Below are positions 1 to 5,206 of a stretch of 5,344 bases of DNA, piece by piece. The stretch spans positions 1-5,344 of the forward strand of contig JBEVDW010000066.1 of assembly GCA_040513115.1 (NCBI GenBank), read 5' to 3'. The notes beneath the pieces are model-generated. The model ran no database searches and was not told the origin of the DNA. It worked only from the letters and a program-made list of their open reading frames with translations. The translations under genes were made by a program, and so were the position numbers. Positions within the stretch are counted from its first letter, which is position 1, and each line of letters starts with the position of its first letter. The DNA is from DATELY01 sp040513115. Lineage in GTDB: Bacteria > Pseudomonadota > Gammaproteobacteria > Steroidobacterales > Steroidobacteraceae.

Positions 1-146
1 ACTTCAATCCGGTGGCGACCGGCAAAGAGCGTCGTCTCGAGGTGAAGTTGGATCGCGTCGATTTTTGGTTGAGCAAGGGCGCAAAGGCGTCCGATCGCGT
101 TGCCGAGCTCGTGAGCAAGCAGCGCAAGCAACCGCTCGCGGCCTGA
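1..146 (+). CDS. rpsP: 30S ribosomal protein S16, C-terminal part (5' truncated)
   Basis: This is the 3' end of a reading frame that enters from the left edge (first full codon at base 3) and stops with TGA at 144-146, leaving 47 residues. It begins FNPVATGKERRLEV and continues with LDRVDFWLSKGAKASDRVAEL, which matches the C-terminal half of bacterial S16: the FNP motif, then the D-R-V-x-x-W-x-x-x-G-A segment, then S-D-R-V. S16 is an early-binding protein of the 30S subunit that contacts 16S rRNA. The remaining tail (SKQRKQPLAA) is short and basic, as is usual. It is followed after 32 bases by rimM, the standard partner in proteobacterial rpsP-rimM-trmD-rplS operons. The start codon and upstream promoter lie outside the window. 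Confidence 0.95.
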   Translation, partial: FNPVATGKERRLEVKLDRVDFWLSKGAKASDRVAELVSKQRKQPLAA

Positions 147-151
147 GCGAG

Positions 152-164
152 GCCGCGCAGCGGC
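152..164 (+). other. Small GC hairpin between rpsP and rimM
   Basis: GCCGC (152-156) and GCGGC (160-164) form a perfect 5-bp inverted repeat around GCA, inside the 32-base rpsP-rimM spacer and ending 14 bases before the rimM GTG. It lies in the space where a ribosome binding site would be expected. It may reduce ribosome access to rimM, but in DNA this GC-rich a stem of this size can easily arise by chance. Confidence 0.3.
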
Positions 165-178
165 GCGTGCTTTGACGC

Positions 179-712
179 GTGAGCGACGCGCGCACCACAG
201 ACCGTATCGTGACGCTCGGCCGCATAGGCGGCACGTTCGGTGTCACGGGATGGGTGAAGGTGCAGTCCTTCACCGATCCGCCGGACAACCTCCTCGAGTA
301 CGAGGTGCTGCAGCTCAAACGGCGGGGCGAATGGGCGCCCGTCGAAATAGAAGAAGGCCGCTGCACGAACCGCGGTGTCCTGTTGAAGTTGAGTGGTGTC
401 GACAGCCCTGAGGAGGCTCAGAGCTACAACGGCGCCGAGTTGGGTGTGAGGCGCAGCGACATGCCGCCGCCTGCACCGGGTGAATTCTACTGGAGCGATC
501 TGGAAGGGCTGGAAGTGGTGACGCCCACGGGCGAACTGCTCGGCCGAGTCGATCACTTCAGGGTGTTGCCGGCGAGTCCGATCGTGGTCATTCGCGGTGA
601 GCGCGAGCACCTCGTGCCGTTCGTGAAGGAGCGCATCGTGGCCGTCGATCTGGCTGCAGGGCGCATCGTGCTGGACTGGGCCGCGGATTGGTTGGACGAC
701 GATGCACATTGA
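179..712 (+). CDS. rimM: Ribosome maturation factor RimM (16S rRNA processing protein)
   Basis: The product is 177 residues, close to the usual size (about 170-185). RimM is a cytoplasmic assembly factor for the 30S head; it binds S19 and supports 16S rRNA processing. The N-terminal barrel domain shows LGRIGGTFGVTGWVKVQSF (residues 13-31) and a fairly typical SxTDPP stretch. The C-terminal PRC-barrel begins around EFYWSDLEGLEV (102-113) and closes with HLVPFV (144-149) and VDLAAGRIVLDW (156-167). The linker at 126-138 reads HFRVLPASPIVVI, where most relatives have a TGANDV-like segment, so this part is divergent. The GTG start at 179 is chosen because an in-frame TGA lies at 173-175 and the conserved barrel starts about 11 residues later. 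No good Shine-Dalgarno sequence precedes it, which suggests weak or coupled translation after rpsP. The 3' end overlaps trmD. Confidence 0.95.
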   Translation: MSDARTTDRIVTLGRIGGTFGVTGWVKVQSFTDPPDNLLEYEVLQLKRRGEWAPVEIEEGRCTNRGVLLKLSGVDSPEEAQSYNGAELGVRRSDMPPPAPGEFYWSDLEGLEVVTPTGELLGRVDHFRVLPASPIVVIRGEREHLVPFVKERIVAVDLAAGRIVLDWAADWLDDDAH

Positions 713-1454
713 AGTCGTCACGCTCTTTCCGGAGTTCGTCGCGACGGCGGCGCGCATCGGAGTGACGGGACGAGCGATCGAGCGCGGTACGGTTCAGCTG
801 CACGTGAGCACGCCGCGCGATTTCGCGACGGACGTGCATCGAACGGTCGATGATCGTCCCTACGGCGGCGGCCCGGGGATGGTGATGAAGATTCAGCCGA
901 CACGCGATGCGCTGCACGCCGCAAGGCAACGCGCGCCGGCAGGTGGCAAGACGATTTATCTCGCCGCAGATGGCGAGCGGCTAACGCAGGCGACAGTGCG
1001 CGAGCTGGCTCAACTGCCCAGCCTCGTGCTGCTGGCGGGGCGCTACGAAGGAGTCGATGAGCGGCTCCTCGAGCTCGAGATCGATGCGAGTATTTCGATC
1101 GGCGACTACGTGCTCTCGGGCGGTGAGCTGCCCGCACTGGTGCTGATCGACGCGGTGATCCGGTTATTGCCCGGTGTATTGGGCGATGCCGAATCGGCGC
1201 ACCAGGATTCGTTTTCGAACGGCTTGTTGGATTGGCCGCACTACACACGGCCCGACGTCTTCGAAGGCGAGTCTGTGCCGGCGGTCCTGTTGAGCGGCGA
1301 TCATGCTGCCATCGCCCGCTGGCGATTGAAGCAGGCGCTCACGCGAACGCTCGAGCGCAGGCCGGAGTTGATTGCGACGTTGCCGCTGACCGAGGCGCAA
1401 CGGCGTGTGCTGGATGAAATCTTGGCGGAGCGCGCCGCACCGGACGCTCGCTGA
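702..1454 (+). CDS. trmD: tRNA (guanine-N1)-methyltransferase TrmD
   Basis: This 250-residue protein transfers methyl from S-adenosylmethionine to N1 of G37 in tRNAs with a G at position 36, preventing +1 frameshifting. It is a SPOUT-fold cytoplasmic dimer. The first 180 or so residues align to E. coli TrmD as I remember it without gaps. VDDRPYGGGPGM (49-60) and AGRYEGVDER (112-121) are present, as is the trefoil-knot stretch SIGDYVLSGGELPA (132-145). Arg154 and Asp169 occupy the positions of the known catalytic residues, and DWPHYTRP (177-184) and the GDHAAIARWRLKQAL block (199-213) follow. Position 178 is Trp, where E. coli has Cys. The ATG lies inside rimM, giving an 11-base overlap (702-712), so translation is probably coupled to rimM. 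Only a weak GGA precedes the start. rplS follows after 34 bases. Confidence 0.97.
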   Translation: MHIEVVTLFPEFVATAARIGVTGRAIERGTVQLHVSTPRDFATDVHRTVDDRPYGGGPGMVMKIQPTRDALHAARQRAPAGGKTIYLAADGERLTQATVRELAQLPSLVLLAGRYEGVDERLLELEIDASISIGDYVLSGGELPALVLIDAVIRLLPGVLGDAESAHQDSFSNGLLDWPHYTRPDVFEGESVPAVLLSGDHAAIARWRLKQALTRTLERRPELIATLPLTEAQRRVLDEILAERAAPDAR

Positions 1455-1488
1455 CGTTGGTTGCGAATCAGATTGGACGGGCACGAAC

Positions 1489-1833
1489 ATGACGAACATC
1501 GTTGCAGAACTCGAGCGCGAAGCCGCGGGTAAGAAGATTCCTGACTTCCGTCCCGGCGACACGGTCGTCGTGGAAGTGAAGGTGAAGGAAGGCGACCGCG
1601 AGCGCGCGCAGGCGTATGAGGGCGTCGTGATTGCCAAGCGCAATCGCGGTCTGAACTCCTCGTTCACGGTGCGCAAGATTTCCCACGGCGAAGGCGTGGA
1701 GCGCGTATTCCAGACCTTCAGCCCGGCGATCGGCTCGATCAGCGTGAAGCGTCGCGGCAACGTGCGTCGCGCCAAGCTGTATTACCTGCGCGATCTCACG
1801 GGTAAGGCCGCCCGCATCGAAGAGAAGGTCTGA
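1489..1833 (+). CDS. rplS: 50S ribosomal protein L19
   Basis: The product is 114 residues, the normal length (E. coli has 115). L19 is a structural protein of the large subunit located at the 30S-50S interface. The fold is recognised from FRPGDTVVVEVKVKEGD (residues 19-35), AYEGVVIAKRNRGLNSSFTV (42-61), GEGVERVFQ and ISVKRRGNVRRAKLYYLRD, ending in TGKAARIEEKV. The ATG at 1489 is chosen because the protein then begins MTNIVAELE, like other L19 proteins. The frame is open further upstream to 1405, but that extension lies inside trmD and does not resemble L19. A GGACGGG stretch at 1475-1481 serves as a plausible ribosome binding site. The gene is the last of the operon; a terminator begins 28 bases after its stop codon. 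Confidence 0.97.
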   Translation: MTNIVAELEREAAGKKIPDFRPGDTVVVEVKVKEGDRERAQAYEGVVIAKRNRGLNSSFTVRKISHGEGVERVFQTFSPAIGSISVKRRGNVRRAKLYYLRDLTGKAARIEEKV

Positions 1834-1861
1834 CGGCCAGCGAGACTGGCAGTCGATTCGA

Positions 1862-1895
1862 GCAAAGAGCCGCCCCGTGCGGCTCTTTGCATTTT
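1862..1895 (+). terminator. Rho-independent terminator after rplS
   Basis: GCAAAGAGCCGC (1862-1873) pairs perfectly with GCGGCTCTTTGC (1879-1890) around a 5-base loop, CCCGT. ATTTT follows at 1891-1895. The T-tract is short, but a perfect 12-bp stem directly after the last ribosomal gene is a strong intrinsic terminator. A smaller stem, GCCAG/CTGGC (1836-1840 / 1846-1850), lies just upstream. On the opposite strand no T-run follows the stem, so it is probably unidirectional. It separates the translation operon from the dehydrogenase-sppA pair. Confidence 0.9.
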
Positions 1896-1962
1896 GGGGG
1901 TGAAGGTGCGCGCTTGCGTCCATCCGCCATCATCGTGCGTTCAGATGGGGTCTCTAACCGGC

Positions 1963-1966
1963 AAGG
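1963..1966 (+). promoter_or_regulatory. Ribosome binding site that decides the dehydrogenase start
   Basis: AAGG at 1963-1966 lies 8 bases before the ATG at 1975. That ATG is followed immediately by a classical signal peptide, which supports it over the in-frame ATG at 1945 and the more distant TTG at 1894. I see no convincing sigma-70 -35/-10 pair between the terminator and this site. Confidence 0.6.
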
Positions 1967-1974
1967 TCGAAACG

Positions 1975-3078
1975 ATGACCCGATGGCTGCTGCTGTTTGT
2001 GTTGAGCGTGAGTCCATGGGCAACCGGTTGGGCCAGCTCCGAAAGCGACCGAGTGCTCGCCAATGTGCGCCTGCCGCCCGGCTTCAAGATGGAGCTGTAC
2101 ACGGACCGAGTGCCGAAAGCCCGCTCGATGACGCTGGGCAGGCAGGGCACGGTATTCGTCGGTACTCGGGAGGAGGGCGTGGTCTACGCGGTCAGTTCCC
2201 GCAGTGGTGCTGCCGCTCCCGAGGTGCGCATCATCGCGCGCGATCTGAACCAGCCGAACGGCGTTGCCTATCGCGATGGCGCGCTGTATGTCGCCGAGAT
2301 CAACCGCATCCTGCGCTTCGATCAGATCGAATCGTCCAGCAAGACGCTCGAGCCGAAAGTGGTGCGCGACGATCTGCCCAAAGACCGCCACCACGGCTGG
2401 CGGTACATCGCATTCGGCCCGGACGGCAAGCTGTATCTGGCAATCGGTGCTCCCTGCAACATCTGCAATGAGCCCAACTACGCCGTCATCCAGCGCATGA
2501 ACCCGGATGGCTCCGATCGCGAGGTCGTTGCGCACGGTGTACGCAATTCGGTCGGCTTCACCTGGCATCCGACGACCCGCGAGCTTTGGTTCACCGATAA
2601 CGGCCGCGACTGGCTGGGCGACGATGCGCCTCCGTGTGAGCTCAACCGTGCGCCGCGTGCCGGTTTGCACTTCGGCTTTCCCTTTTGCCATGGCGCTGAT
2701 ATCAAGGATCCGGAGTTCGGGAAGATGGGCGAGTGCAGCCAAAGTGAGCCGCCCGTCCGAGCACTGGATGCCCACGTCGCGCCGCTCGGACTCAAGTTTT
2801 ATCTGGGCAGGAACTTCCCGTCACAGTACCAGGGACAACTGTTCATCGCCGAGCACGGCTCCTGGAATCGCAGCGTGAAGAGCGGCTATCGCATCACGCG
2901 CGTGAAACTGGAAGGCGAGAAAGTGGTTTCCTATGTACCGTTCGCCGTCGGATTCCATCGCGGCGATGAAGTGTTTGGCCGGCCCGTGGATTTGCTGGAG
3001 CTGGAAGACGGCTCACTACTGATTTCCGACGACCGAGCCGGTGCCATCTATCGTGTGTCGTACGTGATCTCACCATGA
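1975..3078 (+). CDS. Exported PQQ-dependent sugar dehydrogenase / sorbosone dehydrogenase-type beta-propeller protein
   Basis: The product is 367 residues with an N-terminal signal peptide: MTR, then the hydrophobic stretch WLLLFVLSVSPWATGWA (4-20), with probable cleavage near A20. The mature part matches the soluble glucose/sorbosone dehydrogenase superfamily, which are six-bladed beta-propellers that oxidise sugars using PQQ and Ca2+ in the periplasm. Visible family signatures are LPPGF (33-37), NQPNGVAYRDGALYVAEINR (92-111), RHHGWRYIAFGPDGKLY (138-154) with the His expected to act as base, GVRNSVGFTWHP (188-199) with the cofactor-site Arg, FTDNGRDWLGDD (206-217), GLHFGFPFCHG (230-240) and IAEHGSWNRS (291-300). 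Five cysteines (161, 164, 221, 238, 254) could form disulfides after export. The true substrate and use of PQQ are not shown by sequence; many members are untested. The last bases overlap the sppA start as ATGA, implying coupled translation. Confidence 0.85.
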   Translation: MTRWLLLFVLSVSPWATGWASSESDRVLANVRLPPGFKMELYTDRVPKARSMTLGRQGTVFVGTREEGVVYAVSSRSGAAAPEVRIIARDLNQPNGVAYRDGALYVAEINRILRFDQIESSSKTLEPKVVRDDLPKDRHHGWRYIAFGPDGKLYLAIGAPCNICNEPNYAVIQRMNPDGSDREVVAHGVRNSVGFTWHPTTRELWFTDNGRDWLGDDAPPCELNRAPRAGLHFGFPFCHGADIKDPEFGKMGECSQSEPPVRALDAHVAPLGLKFYLGRNFPSQYQGQLFIAEHGSWNRSVKSGYRITRVKLEGEKVVSYVPFAVGFHRGDEVFGRPVDLLELEDGSLLISDDRAGAIYRVSYVISP

Positions 3079-4913
3079 AAGCCATTGCTACCGTATTTCG
3101 CTTCCTGGGCCGCGCACTCGATCTGCTGCGCCGGACCTTGCACCTGCTTCTGCTGCTGGTGATTTTCGGTTTGATCGTCGCCGCCTTGGCACCGCGAGTG
3201 CCGGCGGTGCCGACCAAAGCAGCACTCGTGATCAAGCCGGAAGGTGACCTGGTCGAGCAACTGTCGGGCAACCCGGTCGAACGTGCAGTGGCTGAGGCAT
3301 ACGGGCAGGGAACGCCTGAAACCCTCGTCCGCGACCTGGTCGACGCCATCAATGCTGCCAAGACCGATGGACGCATTCGTGCGCTCGTGCTCGATCTGAG
3401 TTGGATGACGGGCGGCGGCATCCCGAAGCTCGAGGAAGTGGCCGCCGCCATCCGTGACTTCAAACGTTCCGGCAAGCCGGTCATCGCGCTCGGCGAGTAC
3501 TACGACCAATCGCAGTACTACCTCGCCGCGCACGCCAACGAAATTTATCTGGACCCGCAGGGACTCGTACTCATCGAGGGCTATGGCTACTACCGCATGT
3601 TCTTCAAGAACGCGCTCGACAAGCTCGCCGTTGACGTAAACATCTTCAAGGTGGGCACGTACAAGTCGTACACGGATCAATTCACGCGCACCGAGATGGG
3701 CGAGTCCGAGCGCGAAGCGAGCCTGGTGTGGCTGAACGTGCTGTGGCGCGAATATCAGGACGGTGTCACGCGTGCACGCGGACTCAAGCCGGACGCCGTC
3801 AACAGCTACGTCGAGCAACTCGTTCCCGCGATGCGCGAGAAGAAAGGTGACATGGCGGCCGTCGCTCTCGATAGTGGGCTCGTGACGCAGCTGCGCTCCC
3901 GGCACGATGTCGAAGAGCACATCAAGAAGCTCGTCGGCGAAGACGATAGCGGAGAGTCGTTCTCCGGGATCGATCAGTGGGACTACCTGCACTCCGTGCA
4001 TGCCCAGCGCTCGCTCTCGGCGAGCGGCAAGAAGGTCGGCGTCATCGTCGCCGCAGGCGAGATCCTCGACGGCGATCAGCCTCCCGGCACGATCGGCGAT
4101 GACTCGATGGTCGATCTGATCCGCCAGGCGCGTGAAGACGACGACGTGAAAGCGGTGGTCCTGCGCATCGACAGCCCGGGCGGCAGCATGATGGCGTCCG
4201 AGGTGATCCGCCGCGAGCTCGATGCATTGAAAGCGGCGGGCAAGCCCGTCATCGCGTCGATGAGCAGCACGGCTGCGTCCGGCGGCTATTACATCGCGAT
4301 GGATGCCGATGAGATCTGGGCGAATCCCGCGACACTCACCGGCTCGATCGGTGTGTTCACCGTATTCCCGACGATCGAACGCACGCTCGAGAAGGTAGGC
4401 GTCACGGTCGATGGGCTCGGCACGACGCAGCTCGCTGGTGCGTTGCGCATCGATCGCACGCTGACTGACGAGCAGCGCGAGCTGCTGCAGTTGGGCGTCG
4501 AACATGCGTACCGCACATTCACCGGCCATGTGGCGAATGCGCGGCGTCAAAGCGTCGAAACGGTCGACAGCATCGCCCAGGGCCGTGTGTGGTCCGGACG
4601 CGATGCCCTGCGCATCGGCCTGGTCGACAAGCTGGGCTCGTACGAGCAAGCCGTCGCAGCCGCCGCCAAGCGCGCGAAGCTGGGAACGGAGTTCGACGTC
4701 GAAGTCATCGAGCCGCCATTCGGCTGGCGCGAAGCCTTCGCGCGTGAGGCGCAAGCCCTCGGCACACGGATCGCTCGTGCCGCATTGCCCCAGGATCACG
4801 TGATGAAAAAGCTCCATGCGGCGATCTCGCCGCTCGAGTCGGAGCTGAAACGGCTCGCTAACTTCACGGATTGGCGCAGTCCAGCGTACTACTGCATGTG
4901 CACTGTCAAGTGA
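3075..4913 (+). CDS. sppA: Signal peptide peptidase SppA, 67K type (protease IV)
   Basis: The product is 612 residues, near the 618 of E. coli SppA, and carries both tandem S49 peptidase domains. The enzyme is anchored in the inner membrane, faces the periplasm and degrades signal peptides released by leader peptidase. A single transmembrane segment is visible at about 22-39 (LHLLLLLVIFGLIVAALA), after basic residues that keep the N-terminus cytoplasmic. The N-terminal domain contains FKVGTYKSYTDQF (191-203), where Lys197 corresponds to the catalytic Lys209 of E. coli. The C-terminal domain contains LRIDSPGGSMMASE (363-376) and STAASGGYYIAMDADE (398-413), where Ser402 matches catalytic Ser409, followed by TGSIGVF. 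The catalytic pair is therefore intact. Just before the serine the sequence is MSSTAASGG rather than the common MGDxAASGG. The start overlaps the preceding stop and has no own Shine-Dalgarno sequence, so translation likely depends on the upstream gene. Confidence 0.95.
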   Translation: MKAIATVFRFLGRALDLLRRTLHLLLLLVIFGLIVAALAPRVPAVPTKAALVIKPEGDLVEQLSGNPVERAVAEAYGQGTPETLVRDLVDAINAAKTDGRIRALVLDLSWMTGGGIPKLEEVAAAIRDFKRSGKPVIALGEYYDQSQYYLAAHANEIYLDPQGLVLIEGYGYYRMFFKNALDKLAVDVNIFKVGTYKSYTDQFTRTEMGESEREASLVWLNVLWREYQDGVTRARGLKPDAVNSYVEQLVPAMREKKGDMAAVALDSGLVTQLRSRHDVEEHIKKLVGEDDSGESFSGIDQWDYLHSVHAQRSLSASGKKVGVIVAAGEILDGDQPPGTIGDDSMVDLIRQAREDDDVKAVVLRIDSPGGSMMASEVIRRELDALKAAGKPVIASMSSTAASGGYYIAMDADEIWANPATLTGSIGVFTVFPTIERTLEKVGVTVDGLGTTQLAGALRIDRTLTDEQRELLQLGVEHAYRTFTGHVANARRQSVETVDSIAQGRVWSGRDALRIGLVDKLGSYEQAVAAAAKRAKLGTEFDVEVIEPPFGWREAFAREAQALGTRIARAALPQDHVMKKLHAAISPLESELKRLANFTDWRSPAYYCMCTVK

Positions 4914-4917
4914 CAGT
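4902..4917. repeat. Inverted repeat across the sppA stop codon
   Basis: ACTGTCA (4902-4908) and TGACAGT (4911-4917) form a perfect 7-bp inverted repeat with a 2-base centre (AG). The stop codon TGA is the start of the right arm. In RNA it could fold as a 6-bp stem with an AAGT loop. The next bases are AATAAG, not a T-run, so it is not a standard intrinsic terminator. It could be a protein-binding palindrome, a weak mRNA 3'-end stabiliser, or chance. Confidence 0.4.
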
Positions 4918-4971
4918 AATAAGTCAATCGCCTCGCGTCATCATTTCCAGCTAACCCTCCGCACACCAAGA

Positions 4972-4999
4972 CGCTCGATACGTTGCAGCGTATCGAGCG
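4972..4999. repeat. Perfect 11-bp-arm palindrome (hairpin or operator)
   Basis: CGCTCGATACG (4972-4982) and CGTATCGAGCG (4989-4999) are exact reverse complements around TTGCAG. In RNA the stem extends by a U-G pair to leave a four-base loop, UGCA. Neither strand shows a T-run after the stem, so it is not a typical Rho-independent terminator, although it may still pause transcription or protect the sppA mRNA end. The half-site GATACG spaced by six bases also has the form of an operator for a dimeric repressor. It could also be a copy of a dispersed REP-like element. The symmetry is certain; the function is not. Confidence 0.7.
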
Positions 5000-5012
5000 A
5001 TAGAGAAATCGC

Positions 5013-5040
5013 ACATCACGTGGTGTAGGGAGACACCACG
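5013..5040 (+). repeat. Three-copy ACAYCACG cluster forming an 8-bp hairpin
   Basis: CGTGGTGT (5019-5026) pairs perfectly with ACACCACG (5033-5040) around the loop AGGGAG. A further copy, ACATCACG (5013-5020), with one mismatch to the right arm, overlaps the left edge. The 8-mer ACAYCACG thus occurs twice on the plus strand and once on the minus strand within 28 bases. As RNA only the downstream pairing gives a normal hairpin, and its purine loop resembles a Shine-Dalgarno sequence. As DNA the arrangement could be a set of regulator half-sites. There is no T-run after the stem. Confidence 0.55.
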
Positions 5041-5155
5041 GTCAGCCGTTCGAAGCGCCCTGAACCACCGAAGGGCAACCTGTTTGCACCTAATGCGGAT
5101 CGCACGTGCGCAGCGTTCCGCTAACTTGCTCAGCGAATCAATCGGGGAGTTTTCA

Positions 5156-5206
5156 ATGCTCGAACTTGCAGGAGTTGCGCCATGGCAACCGCCACCTCCG
5201 TTGTGA
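5156..5206 (+). CDS. Possible 16-residue leader peptide ending in a polyproline run, overlapping the phosphoketolase start
   Basis: This ATG is preceded at 6-base spacing by GGGGAG (5144-5149), a better ribosome binding site than the one in front of the downstream gene. The predicted peptide is MLELAGVAPWQPPPPL, with stop TGA at 5204-5206. It overlaps the first 25 bases of the phosphoketolase gene in a different frame. Four prolines in a row are a known cause of ribosome stalling that elongation factor P relieves, so this may be a regulatory upstream ORF. The proline codons are also the out-of-frame reading of the ATATS codons of the main gene, so chance is a real alternative. It is too short to judge by composition. 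Confidence 0.3.
   Translation: MLELAGVAPWQPPPPL
5171..5174 (+). promoter_or_regulatory. Ribosome binding site of the phosphoketolase gene
   Basis: GGAG at 5171-5174 lies 7 bases before the ATG at 5182. Upstream in the same frame there is no other ATG before an in-frame TAA at 5122-5124, so this start is well fixed. The site lies inside the possible leader ORF at 5156-5206, so ribosomes on that ORF would pass over it. Confidence 0.65.

Larger units (their letters stand above)
4914..5181 (+). promoter_or_regulatory. Intergenic leader region upstream of the phosphoketolase gene, rich in inverted repeats
   Basis: These 268 bases between sppA and the next gene carry no convincing protein gene on either strand. 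They contain several separate inverted repeats, listed individually where strong. Weaker ones are ACGG/CCGT (5038-5041 / 5046-5049), GCCCT/AGGGC (5057-5061 / 5072-5076), GCAA/TTGC (5075-5078 / 5084-5087), the 10-base palindrome CGCACGTGCG (5101-5110), and an enclosing GCGGA/TCCGC pair (5095-5099 / 5117-5121). Several use the same bases and so exclude one another. No clear sigma-70 or sigma-54 promoter is visible, though a promoter for the downstream gene is expected here. No U-rich intrinsic terminator for sppA was found. I do not recognise a known riboswitch. Confidence 0.5.

Noticed and set aside
1405..1488. Longer L19 starting inside trmD
   Set aside because: The extra 28 residues overlap trmD and do not resemble L19, whereas MTNIVAELE from 1489 aligns with the normal L19 N-terminus.
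1894..1974. N-terminal extension of the dehydrogenase from TTG 1894 or ATG 1945
   Set aside because: The TTG lies within the T-tract of the rplS terminator. Either extension would bury a good signal peptide behind 10 to 27 extra residues. The ATG at 1975 has its own AAGG site and a standard signal peptide.
1954..2775. A 273-codon open frame on the minus strand, opposite the dehydrogenase gene
   Set aside because: It is a shadow of the real gene: no ribosome binding site or family features are evident, and it covers the conserved propeller motifs on the other strand.
4795..4804. Palindrome ATCACGTGAT, which shares CACGTG with two sites in the leader (5017-5022 and 5103-5108)
   Set aside because: It lies in conserved-length coding sequence of sppA, and short CACGTG palindromes are expected at this GC content. 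The flanks of the three copies differ.
3048..4817. A 589-codon open frame on the minus strand, opposite sppA
   Set aside because: It is the mirror of a GC-rich, strongly biased coding sequence, which tends to suppress stops in this antisense frame. The plus strand encodes an unmistakable SppA with catalytic residues, and the antisense product resembles nothing I recognise.
5066..5078. CACCGAAGGGCAA, resembling the conserved CCGAAGG-GCAA part of glycine riboswitches
   Set aside because: The other essential parts of the glycine aptamer (the CUCUCAGG-type segment and the GGAC segment) are absent around it, and the stems do not fit the aptamer layout. It is probably a chance match.
5084..5112. 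TTGCAC as a -35 box for the phosphoketolase gene
   Set aside because: No acceptable -10 hexamer lies 16-18 bases downstream; that position is GC-rich and palindromic. I therefore do not call a promoter.
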